64,000 nt of DNA from Bacteroides ovatus (GTDB lineage Bacteria > Bacteroidota > Bacteroidia > Bacteroidales > Bacteroidaceae), in the NCBI RefSeq assembly GCF_001314995.1, contig NZ_CP012938.1, positions 496,001 through 560,000 of the forward strand. Reading direction: 5' to 3'. The notes under the pieces are model-generated. The model saw only the letters and a program-made list of their open reading frames with translations. It had not been told where the DNA came from and did not search any database. Positions 25,131 through 33,498 of the stretch are shown one piece after another. Position 1 is the first letter of the stretch, and the number at the start of each line of letters is the position of its first letter. The position numbers and the translations under genes are program-made.

Positions 25131-28100
25131 ATGACAGAGTCAGAGAAACAACAAATTATTAGCCTTGTGCTGCAAGCGTTGAAGACAAACAGTCTTACAA
25201 TAGAACAACTGGCTGATACAACAGAGCTATCTAGAGATATGTATGTTGAAGTTAGTGGTGGTCGGAAAATATCTATTGATTTGCTTTCAAGTACCATTGC
25301 TAAAATGGTGAATGGGGATTTTGATGCATTAGTGGAGAATGTCAATAAGATTGCAAAAGATTTATCGGATGGAGACGCCGAGTTATTGAAACGTATAACA
25401 GGAGTGTCTGATAAATCCAATCCTTTGACTGACCCATTTAAAAGTATTGGCTCTTTTACTACTATTGGTAGCTTTAAAGATAAATTAAAAACAATGTATT
25501 CCGGGGATTCTTCTATTGGGAATTATCGGTGTATTTTGTCTGTTGATTCGTCTAAGATTCCTGTAAATATACAAATTGAACGGTTGGAGCTTAATAAGGT
25601 TTGTCAATCATTCACTTCGTGTATACAACTGGCTACCATGTCAGACAATGCCGAAGGTGTATATTTAGGTACAGTTTGTACAATCTCACGAATAGGTATT
25701 GTTTCCAATGAGAGTGTTGCATGGGGCAAATGGACTTCTGTAATAAATGACTTTGAGGAAAGGATAGGAAAAGCGAACGGTATCGCTCCTTTGAACGAAG
25801 AAAGTAAAGTTCCTTCTGAATGTCTGCCTGAACCGTTGTCTCTTGGGGAAGGTGAAGAAGAAGCTTTCCCCGGCAACCGTGGAAAGTCTTTGGAAGATAC
25901 AATGAAAAATATCCCTTCCGATATAATCAAACCGGGTTCTTTCTCCGTCCTGTCTGACGCTTCCTATCTCGATGTGTATTTTAAGAAAGTGTCCAAAACA
26001 ACCGGTAAAGAAACGGATGACAGCTTCCGTCTGCCTTCTGCTACCCTTGAACAAGCCGGCCTTTTGTCCGCCGAGGATAAGCAAGCCCTTGAGGATATGA
26101 AGAGCGGCACGCCCGCTGACGATGTAACACACCCCATCGTCATTGTTGATGAGATCCGCCCATTGAAAGACGGCTACTATACCCTTGAAACCGCTATTGC
26201 CGCCATTGTCTCCTATCAACAGGAATCTGGCGTCAAATATGAGCGAACGGGTCTCATCATTACTTACAAAACAGGCGAGTATGAAATGGAAACCCGGCAG
26301 TTCCAGGGTGCTGTGTCCGATTTTGCGACCCCTTCTCTTTGGAAACCCTTCGGGAATGGTGGTGGCGGTTCCGTTTTTGAAACTTCCGATGAACCGGCGG
26401 AAGGGGGAAAGGACGCCTTTTCAACTGGTGGCGCCTATGCCTATGTTCCGGCTAACCTCGACGTAAACGTGGAAACAGAAGGCATTGTAAAACTTCAGAT
26501 GAAGAACGCTGCCGGTGAAACCCTTGGCGATGAAGTGCAGTTCGCTATCGGCACGGGTGGCGGCGGTCAAACTGGTGGTACCATTGTTGCCATTGCTTTC
26601 CAGTCGACACCTGTCTATGGCTCTTACGGCTCCACGCTACGAACCTTTGCCGCCATTCGTTCCGTGACCTCGAACGGTGTCGAATCCTCTGACAACCTGA
26701 TTGAGAAACTGGAACTCGTAGACCGTGAAAGCGGGCTTACCGTCTGGACTGAAACCGTCAACAAAGCATCTTCCGGTGACATGAAGGACTTCTCCTTTGA
26801 ACTGGACTTCACCACATACTTTACGGCTGCCGGTACTCGGAAATTCAAGCTGATAGCCACTGACGAAAGCGGCAACACCGGTTCCAAGAATGTCAATGTA
26901 ACAGCTGTTGATATTACCTGTACCTGTGTGCAGGTGCTCAACTATACCCCTGAAACTCTGCTTACTCCGACAACTGAAAGTTTCAGCCTTCCACTCTATA
27001 AGTTCGGAAACAACACCTCTGATAAAGGTATCAGTGCCCAGGTTGACATCAAGATTAATGGTGAATGGCAATCCCTGTCTACCACCGTTGTAAATGACAA
27101 CTACTCGCACTCCGTTGTAATCCGCCCTGCTTCCCTCGGCCTAGAACACGGTACCTATCCCTTGCGCATCCAAGGAACGGATGTCGCATCCGGAGTGAAA
27201 GGAAATGTCATCTACACGGCTGTCATGGTAATTGACCCGAATAGTTCCACACCTCTTGTCGCCTTGAGATACGATGATAAAAACGGTGGAGTAGTCCGAC
27301 TGTACGAAACCGTAGAACTTGATGTTGCCTGTTATGACCCGTTGGAAATGACTTCACCCGTCAGCGTGAAAGCCAATAACGTGCAGGTAACACAAATTGC
27401 TGCCAGTCGTAACAAAACCTATCAGGTCAAACAACAACTGCAGGGCTACAAGGCTGACGGCACCGATACGGTCAACTATACTGCCGTATGCAAGGACGTG
27501 ACTAGCGAACCTGTCCGGGTGACAGTTAGCGGTTCCGCCATTGACGCCGCCATAAAAGAAGGCGCCATCTATAACTTTGACTTCTCATCCCGTACCAATC
27601 AGGAAACTGACCATAGCATTGTCAGCGGTAATTATGAAATGAAAGTGGACGGTGCCAACTGGACTACCAACGGTTTTGGCACATTCTTGGGTGAGAACTG
27701 CCTTCGCGTAGCCGAGAATGTGGGCGTGTCATTAAACCATGCCCCGTTTGCCGGCTCGTCCATCGAATCCAACGGTGCCGCCATCCAGTTCGCTTTCGCT
27801 TCCAAGAACGTGACCGATGATGATGCCCTGCTCCTTAGCTGCTATGACGAAACGTCCGGTGCCGGCTTCTATGTCACCGGCCGGGTGGTCGGCATCTTCT
27901 GTAACAATGGCGTTTCCCGTCGTGAAGAACGCGCCTATCGACAGGGTGAAAAGATAACCGTAGCCGTGGTTGTTGAACCTGCAAGCAACTACGTTGAACG
28001 TGACGGCACACGGTATTCCATGATGAAACTCTTCCTCAGCGGTGAGGAAGTCGCCTGCCTTGGTTATGTTCCGGGCGGCGGCTCCCTGATTCAGACCAAG

Positions 28101-31100
28101 TATATAACGATGGATGGCAAACTGGGTGATTTGTATCTTTATTACATGATGGCCTGGAACTCCTATATGGAATGGGCACAGGCGTTCAAGAACTACCTTG
28201 TCCGTCTGACCGATACAGAGGTAATGGTGAAGGAATACGCCTTTGAGGACATCCTTAAAAGCCAGACAGCCGAGGGTAGTACCCAAAGCCGCCCGTCGGC
28301 TGCCGAAATCTATTCACGCGGTATGCCTTACATTGTCGAATGCCCCTATGAAGGCTCCGATATAGAAGCACTGGACGGCACCACTTCCACCAGTACGAAG
28401 ATATACATCACGCTCTATTACTTTGACCCCGAACGCCCGTGGCGTAACTTCAAGGCCGTGAGTGTCCAAACCCGCAACCAGGGAACCACCTCTGCCAAAC
28501 GCCCGGTAAAGAATAAACGCTACTACCTCGCCAAGAGCAAAGGCAAAAACAAGGACACTCGAATCATATTACTTAATCCGGACGATACGACGGAGGAAGG
28601 ACGCCGTGCAATAGCCTTGGCTGCCATCAACAAAGTACAGGTCGGTGATAATACAATCCCGGTCGATGTCATTACCGTAAAAGTCGATTACTCCGATTCC
28701 GGCAATGCGAACGACTGCGGCGCCTGTGAAATGATGAACGTTACATACCGTGCCTTGGGTGGTAACTATATGACACCTGTCCAACGTGCATTTGACGGAA
28801 CATTTGACAGCGGTGACTTGCATATCGAAGATTTGCAGATGAACCACTCTACCGCCAATCACCCGGTAGCCACCTATCGGTGTAAGGATGACAGCCTGCA
28901 AAACGTCTATTTCCATGCCAAAGGCAACTGGAAAGAAGACAAAGGGGAACAGTTTGCCCTCGGCTTCAAAGATACCCCCGGCTATAACAAAGGTTGCCTG
29001 AATTATGGTGACTTCATAGAGTTCTTCGGTACTCCTGACGAAACTTTAGACGCAATTGAGATACGCTTCAAACAGACTGACGGCCTCGATACGGACAGTG
29101 TGTACCTGCTTTCCCTGTATTGTGGCAGCTCATACCGGATAATGAGGTACCAGGATGGTGTCTGGAAAAAGCAGTCCGGTTCCATGAAGTATGAAAACGG
29201 CAAATGGAATGTCACCGGTGACATCCTGAATCCGGTTGAAGGCTTCGAACTTCTTAACTACCAAGGTATGGACTGGTTTCAGGGCGTCGGTTCTGTTCAG
29301 GATATGATGGCCATGAAAACGGACAAGTCCTCATGGGTTCAAAAACTCGTGGATAACGGAACTATCTCTGCTGATACCTTCCCGGCATGGACTTACTACT
29401 TTGAATCGCTTGTCGATGATGACCAGCTCGCCATTGATTACGCTTTGGGTAAGAAAGTGCCGTATAACCTCTACCGATGGTTGCGCTTCTGTGATTCCTG
29501 CGATTACTCCAAAGGCGGGAACTGGCAAAGAACATGGAAGGAAAACCTGTATAAATACGCCTGCCCAGAAAGTGTCTTGAGTTATGACATCTTCACCGAC
29601 TACCTTGCCGCCACTGACCAACGCGCCAAGAATATGCAGCCGATGTGGTTCTTGGAAGAGTATGCTTCCGTAACAGACGGTGTGTACAGCTCCGAGGATG
29701 CCATGCGCATGTACCTGAATAAAATCTATGACTGTGATACGCTCAATAGCAAGGACAACGACGGTGGTTGCACGGTTGACGCCGAGGTGGACCCCAACCG
29801 GACGAGCGATGAAACATTCACTAACCCTTATGCTGGCTACGGCTCCGTTCTGTTTAATAACATCTATCTCCAGCAAGTAGTGTGGACTGACTCATCCGGT
29901 ACGGAACTCTCCCTGCGTACCGTTGCCGCCGCCATGCGTAACGTTCAGGCGACCATTGACGGCGTCACCCTGCACCCGTTCTCACCCGAAGGAGCTACGC
30001 ATTTCTTCATTGACAAACGGCTCAAAAAATGGCAGAAACTGGTTAGTTCTTACGACGGTGAACGGAAATACATCTCCTATACCGCCACCTCTGATGCTAT
30101 TTACTTCTATGCCCTGCAAGGTCTTGGACTTACCGCCCTTCCGTCTTTCATCGAAAGACGTTGGCGTATTCGTGACGGCTATTTCCAAACCGGTGATTTC
30201 TTCAGCGGTGTAATTTCCGGGCGCGTATCTTCCAAATCAAACGCCACCATCCGGATTGTCGCTGCTAAAAACGGTTACTTCGGTGTCGGCAATGACGCTA
30301 GCGGCAACCTTTCCGAAAGCTGCTTCCTTGAAGCGGGCGAAGAATATGTATTCACCAACTTCTCACATGAGGAAGGCGCCTTGCTGTATATCTATCAGGC
30401 TGACCGCATGAAGCTGCTCGACCTGTCTGAAATCTCCCTGTCAAGTACGGTGAGCTTCTCCGCCATGCAACTTGTGGAAACCCTTATCTTGGGCTCTGAC
30501 ACCCATACAGAACAATCCATCGGTTCTTACGCACCGCTTACCTCGCTGAACTGCGGCGAAATGCCCTTCCTCGTATCACTCGATATCCGGAACACACAAA
30601 TCGCTACGCTCGTCACCGACAAATGCCCACGTATCGCCCATATCAATGCGTCCGGTAGCAAACTGGAGAACATCACTCTTGCAGAGACTTCTCCGATTAA
30701 TGACATCTCTCTTCCAGCAACAATGACAAGCCTCCGTTTTGTCGGTCTTCCTGAACTGACCTATACAGGTCTTTCCGCCCCGTCCGGCCTGCAAATAGAA
30801 TCCATGCCGAACGTCCAACGCCTGCGTCTTGAAACGTCGCCTAAACTTGACGCCATTCAGATGCTCCGTGACGTCCTCGCTTCACAAACGGCATCCCGTA
30901 AACTTTCCATGCTCCGTATCTCGAACATGACACTGAAGGCTGACGGCTCCGAGCTTCTTGCCATTCTCGAATATGGAGTTGCCGGAATGGATGAGGACGG
31001 CAACAGACAGGATAAACCGGTAGTCAACGGCACGTATGAACTGACAGTTATCCGTGAAACGGATGAAATCGAATCCCTTGAATCCGGTATCGACGGCCTT

Positions 31101-31304
31101 GTCATCCTTACCGTCATAGATGCCTACATCGACCTGATCAACTGGTTCAATAATGAGTCTTATGGCGGAGAACCGTACTACGATAACGTAACGCTGGACA
31201 ACATCAATGAAGTCCTTGAATATTATAACGGCGAAACCTACGAAGAATATCTCGAACGCTTCGCTGAAGACAATATGGATATTAATGATTTAATCAACAA
31301 GTAA
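25131..31304 (+). CDS. Giant tail fibre / receptor-binding protein
   Basis: 2057 residues. The first ~220 are helical and AT-rich in codon use, likely the part that attaches to the tail (MTESEKQQIISLVLQALK). From about base 25,780 codons abruptly become C/G-ending and stay so through 32,930. Several Ig-like repeats follow (around residues 490-800), then a jelly-roll/LamG-like segment near 815-1020 (IYNFDFSSRTNQETDHSIV). Near residues 1800-1950 a series of LxxLxL-like units (LTSLNCGEMPFLVSLDIRN) resembles leucine-rich repeats. The layout suits a large adhesin binding surface glycans. The genes just downstream are the DGR target region. Confidence 0.8.
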   Translation: MTESEKQQIISLVLQALKTNSLTIEQLADTTELSRDMYVEVSGGRKISIDLLSSTIAKMVNGDFDALVENVNKIAKDLSDGDAELLKRITGVSDKSNPLTDPFKSIGSFTTIGSFKDKLKTMYSGDSSIGNYRCILSVDSSKIPVNIQIERLELNKVCQSFTSCIQLATMSDNAEGVYLGTVCTISRIGIVSNESVAWGKWTSVINDFEERIGKANGIAPLNEESKVPSECLPEPLSLGEGEEEAFPGNRGKSLEDTMKNIPSDIIKPGSFSVLSDASYLDVYFKKVSKTTGKETDDSFRLPSATLEQAGLLSAEDKQALEDMKSGTPADDVTHPIVIVDEIRPLKDGYYTLETAIAAIVSYQQESGVKYERTGLIITYKTGEYEMETRQFQGAVSDFATPSLWKPFGNGGGGSVFETSDEPAEGGKDAFSTGGAYAYVPANLDVNVETEGIVKLQMKNAAGETLGDEVQFAIGTGGGGQTGGTIVAIAFQSTPVYGSYGSTLRTFAAIRSVTSNGVESSDNLIEKLELVDRESGLTVWTETVNKASSGDMKDFSFELDFTTYFTAAGTRKFKLIATDESGNTGSKNVNVTAVDITCTCVQVLNYTPETLLTPTTESFSLPLYKFGNNTSDKGISAQVDIKINGEWQSLSTTVVNDNYSHSVVIRPASLGLEHGTYPLRIQGTDVASGVKGNVIYTAVMVIDPNSSTPLVALRYDDKNGGVVRLYETVELDVACYDPLEMTSPVSVKANNVQVTQIAASRNKTYQVKQQLQGYKADGTDTVNYTAVCKDVTSEPVRVTVSGSAIDAAIKEGAIYNFDFSSRTNQETDHSIVSGNYEMKVDGANWTTNGFGTFLGENCLRVAENVGVSLNHAPFAGSSIESNGAAIQFAFASKNVTDDDALLLSCYDETSGAGFYVTGRVVGIFCNNGVSRREERAYRQGEKITVAVVVEPASNYVERDGTRYSMMKLFLSGEEVACLGYVPGGGSLIQTKYITMDGKLGDLYLYYMMAWNSYMEWAQAFKNYLVRLTDTEVMVKEYAFEDILKSQTAEGSTQSRPSAAEIYSRGMPYIVECPYEGSDIEALDGTTSTSTKIYITLYYFDPERPWRNFKAVSVQTRNQGTTSAKRPVKNKRYYLAKSKGKNKDTRIILLNPDDTTEEGRRAIALAAINKVQVGDNTIPVDVITVKVDYSDSGNANDCGACEMMNVTYRALGGNYMTPVQRAFDGTFDSGDLHIEDLQMNHSTANHPVATYRCKDDSLQNVYFHAKGNWKEDKGEQFALGFKDTPGYNKGCLNYGDFIEFFGTPDETLDAIEIRFKQTDGLDTDSVYLLSLYCGSSYRIMRYQDGVWKKQSGSMKYENGKWNVTGDILNPVEGFELLNYQGMDWFQGVGSVQDMMAMKTDKSSWVQKLVDNGTISADTFPAWTYYFESLVDDDQLAIDYALGKKVPYNLYRWLRFCDSCDYSKGGNWQRTWKENLYKYACPESVLSYDIFTDYLAATDQRAKNMQPMWFLEEYASVTDGVYSSEDAMRMYLNKIYDCDTLNSKDNDGGCTVDAEVDPNRTSDETFTNPYAGYGSVLFNNIYLQQVVWTDSSGTELSLRTVAAAMRNVQATIDGVTLHPFSPEGATHFFIDKRLKKWQKLVSSYDGERKYISYTATSDAIYFYALQGLGLTALPSFIERRWRIRDGYFQTGDFFSGVISGRVSSKSNATIRIVAAKNGYFGVGNDASGNLSESCFLEAGEEYVFTNFSHEEGALLYIYQADRMKLLDLSEISLSSTVSFSAMQLVETLILGSDTHTEQSIGSYAPLTSLNCGEMPFLVSLDIRNTQIATLVTDKCPRIAHINASGSKLENITLAETSPINDISLPATMTSLRFVGLPELTYTGLSAPSGLQIESMPNVQRLRLETSPKLDAIQMLRDVLASQTASRKLSMLRISNMTLKADGSELLAILEYGVAGMDEDGNRQDKPVVNGTYELTVIRETDEIESLESGIDGLVILTVIDAYIDLINWFNNESYGGEPYYDNVTLDNINEVLEYYNGETYEEYLERFAEDNMDINDLINK

Positions 31305-31306
31305 CT

Positions 31307-32095
31307 ATGACGAATGAACAAAGCGCAACGCTGCTTCGCTTGAATAAACAGGCACAAGTGGCAGCACTGAACGCCGTGGGCTTCTCGGATGTCACCGAGA
31401 ATTCCCGCGCATCTGAATTTGGACAACGTATCAAGTGGGCCGCCGGTCTGCTTGATCTGCATCTTGCCTGTAATCGTATTTCGGATAACTCCAAGGCATA
31501 CTTTACTGCTGCCGAATGGAACTCCCTTACGCTCGCTAATAAGCAACTGTATATCAAACGCGGGCTTCGTATCCGTGCCCATGGACACTCCTTCGTAATC
31601 GCCGCCCAGGAGTGCTATAATGCCGATATGACTACTACCTTCTATTGGGGCGGTCAGGGTAAAGCCATAGACGGCCTGAACCAAAAAGGACTGGGTGCCA
31701 TGTACGGCTGCTTCACGGGTGAGGAAGATACCGACCTGATTATCACTGGCCTGAAAGACCAAAACAATAGCGGTGTAATCGGTGCGCCGGCTGCCGAAGC
31801 CGCCCGTGCATACCGTGCCTACACTTTGGAAAGTGACGGTATCGAGGATGAATCCAACTGGTTCCTTCCTTCATCTGGCCAAATGCTTCTGATGTACCGC
31901 TACCGGGATAAAATCAATGAGATGATGCGTACCTTTTGGAGTAGTGACAGTATGCTGATGACTGATAAATACTACTGGTCATCAACAATTTGGGATACTA
32001 ACTCCGCCTGGGCGTTCGAACTGAATACCGGGCGTATTACGAATCAAAACAAAAATTCAGCCCTTCTTCATGTGAGAGCTGTTGCTTCCGAATAG
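31307..32095 (+). CDS. Lectin-like tail protein, paralogue of the DGR target
   Basis: 262 residues. It aligns over its full length with the DGR target at 32121-32930: shared LLRLNKQ, FTAAEWNSL/FTASEWNSM, GAPAAEAARAYRAYTLESDG and a YYWSST end. The C-terminal ~120 residues have the DUF1566/Lcl-type C-type-lectin-like pattern. Its 3' end has the same protein topology as the variable region, but at DNA level it lacks the template-matching segment, so it is not a retargeting substrate of this TR. It starts two bases after the fibre stop. It may form a fixed part of the fibre tip, or be an earlier duplicate. Confidence 0.8.
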   Translation: MTNEQSATLLRLNKQAQVAALNAVGFSDVTENSRASEFGQRIKWAAGLLDLHLACNRISDNSKAYFTAAEWNSLTLANKQLYIKRGLRIRAHGHSFVIAAQECYNADMTTTFYWGGQGKAIDGLNQKGLGAMYGCFTGEEDTDLIITGLKDQNNSGVIGAPAAEAARAYRAYTLESDGIEDESNWFLPSSGQMLLMYRYRDKINEMMRTFWSSDSMLMTDKYYWSSTIWDTNSAWAFELNTGRITNQNKNSALLHVRAVASE

Positions 32096-32120
32096 TATTA
32101 ACTTAATATTATACAATAAA

Positions 32121-32930
32121 ATGGATAAAAATATCGCCAACGCCATGCTTCTGCGCTTGAATAAACAAGACCAGATAGAAGCCTTAAAATCAATAGGTTT
32201 TACAACCGTGAATGAAAACACCCCCGCAAGCGACATCGCCAAATATATGCAATGGTCAGGTACGCTTCTTGACCTTTCTTTGGCTACGCTCCGGATTGAA
32301 GACGGTGAACAAGTCTTTTTCACGGCTTCCGAATGGAACTCCATGAGCGCAAATAACCGCTCCAAGTATATCCGTATCGGCATCCGACTTCGCGCCGAAT
32401 GCCACCAGTTCATTATCGCCAAAAGCGACTGCGTTGACGCAGGCGGCAATAAAACGTTCAAATGGGGTGGCTACGGAACTGACCTACGCGGCCTGAAAAA
32501 CTACGGCAGTGGTAACCAAGGACTCTATGATACCTTCGACGGCAAGGAAAATACCGATGTTATAATAGAAACCCTTGCAGGCGTCAAGGACACCCAGGGA
32601 ACTGTCGGCGCCCCTGCCGCCGAAGTTGCCAGAGCCTATAAAGCCTGTACGCTTGAATCTGACGGAATTGAAGATACAACCGTGTGGAACCTGCCCGCAT
32701 TGGGTGAACTTATGCTTATGGCCAAGTATAAAACCGAAATCAATGAGCTCATAACTTCTATGTTTGGCAATCAAAATATATTTACAAACGACTGGTATTG
32801 GTCTAGTACCGAATATGACGCTTCCAGCAGTTGGTACGTGTACTTCTTCAACGGCTACGTCTACACGAACCACCGCCAGGGCGCGAGCCGGGTTCGTCCG
32901 CTCGCCGCAATAAACACTTTATCTCTTTAA
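32121..32930 (+). CDS. DGR variable protein (C-type lectin fold target)
   Basis: 269 residues from ATG 32121; an upstream frame opening overlaps the previous gene and is less likely. The C-terminus holds the YWSSTEY and RVRPLAA hallmarks of DUF1566-like C-type lectin domains, the usual display fold of DGR targets. The last 31 codons before the final six residues are the VR: eight AAC codons of the template have become Tyr, Phe, His, Gly or Ser, while scaffold codons are unchanged. The protein is probably the receptor-binding tip whose ligand contact surface is varied. N-terminal ~120 residues likely attach to the fibre. Confidence 0.9.
   Translation: MDKNIANAMLLRLNKQDQIEALKSIGFTTVNENTPASDIAKYMQWSGTLLDLSLATLRIEDGEQVFFTASEWNSMSANNRSKYIRIGIRLRAECHQFIIAKSDCVDAGGNKTFKWGGYGTDLRGLKNYGSGNQGLYDTFDGKENTDVIIETLAGVKDTQGTVGAPAAEVARAYKACTLESDGIEDTTVWNLPALGELMLMAKYKTEINELITSMFGNQNIFTNDWYWSSTEYDASSSWYVYFFNGYVYTNHRQGASRVRPLAAINTLSL
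32820..32910 (+). repeat. DGR variable repeat (VR)
   Basis: This 91-bp stretch matches 33577-33667 at 80 positions. Ten of the eleven differences are at template adenines (A to T six times, A to G three, A to C once); the eleventh is C to G at 32900, in the 3' segment CGGGTTCGTCC..., which would serve as the initiation of mutagenic homology. Confidence 0.95.
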
Positions 32931-32959
32931 TTCTTTATCCCTTAGAGAGTTAGCTAAAT

Positions 32960-32981
32960 AAAAGCCCCGGTAGGGGCTTTT
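32960..32981 (+). promoter_or_regulatory. DGR target-recognition hairpin and/or terminator
   Basis: A perfect 9-bp stem AAAAGCCCC / GGGGCTTTT encloses the loop GGTA, 49 bases after VR. In Bordetella and related DGRs a hairpin with a GRNA tetraloop downstream of VR is needed for efficient retargeting; GGTA fits GRNA. The T residues of the arm also suit an intrinsic terminator for the variable gene. Confidence 0.7.
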
Positions 32982-33004
32982 CAGTTTCACTTTTTTGTGC
33001 TAAA

Positions 33005-33037
33005 ATTGTGTTAATTACTTTACAGTTATTAACTTTG
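33005..33037 (+). promoter_or_regulatory. Promoter of the avd-TR-RT unit
   Basis: TAACTTTG (33030-33037) matches -7 TAnnTTTG, and ATTG (33005-33008) lies 21 bases upstream. Transcription would start about 35 bases before avd and include TR in the message, as required for it to serve as RNA template. Confidence 0.65.
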
Positions 33038-33076
33038 CGCCCTCTAATACATACATTAAAATATTAAAAAATTAAC

Positions 33077-33484
33077 ATGGCACTTACACAAGACCTTCCT
33101 ATATCAAATTCGATGTATAAGCTTCTGAATCTTATCATTGATGCCCGGCAACAATTCCCCAAGGCGTTCCGGTATGAATTTGGTACGGAGTTGATGATGC
33201 TTGCCGTCCATTGTTGCGAATATATCCGTTATGCAAATACAGATATGAACCTTGAGCACCGTGCAGATTATCTGATGAAGTTTTTGTGTGAGTTTGATGC
33301 ATTGAAATTACTGCTAAGAGTGTGTGAAGAACGACATTTGACCAGCCTGACTCAAACAGCCGAAATCTGTCTGCTTGCAGAGAGCATCGGTAAGCAAAGT
33401 ACCGGCTGGTACAAAAAAACGGTTGCAGATCTCCAACGGCAAAAAGCTAACGGATCGCAACAAGTCGCAAAGCCGGAGTCATAA
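33077..33484 (+). CDS. avd: DGR accessory protein Avd
   Basis: 135 residues, all-helical, with the family pattern YKLLNLIIDARQQFPKAFRY and a second half with LLRVCEERHLTSLTQ. Avd proteins form pentameric four-helix-bundle barrels that bind the RT and template RNA and are required for mutagenic reverse transcription. Position just upstream of TR/RT is standard. The C-terminus is basic (KTVADLQRQKANGSQQ), suitable for RNA binding. It sits 14 bases before the RT frame. Confidence 0.88.
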   Translation: MALTQDLPISNSMYKLLNLIIDARQQFPKAFRYEFGTELMMLAVHCCEYIRYANTDMNLEHRADYLMKFLCEFDALKLLLRVCEERHLTSLTQTAEICLLAESIGKQSTGWYKKTVADLQRQKANGSQQVAKPES

Positions 33485-33498
33485 TCGCCAAGGGGATT

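Noticed and set aside
26500..31300. Long minus-strand frames opposite the fibre gene
   Set aside because: They follow from the high-GC codon bias of the fibre gene; no family features or start signals.
25131..31304. Programmed frameshift in the fibre gene at the composition change
   Set aside because: The frame is continuous through the change, so only codon use shifts.
31980..32095. Second DGR variable repeat in the upstream lectin gene
   Set aside because: Protein topology is similar, but the DNA does not match TR and lacks the 3' homology segment.
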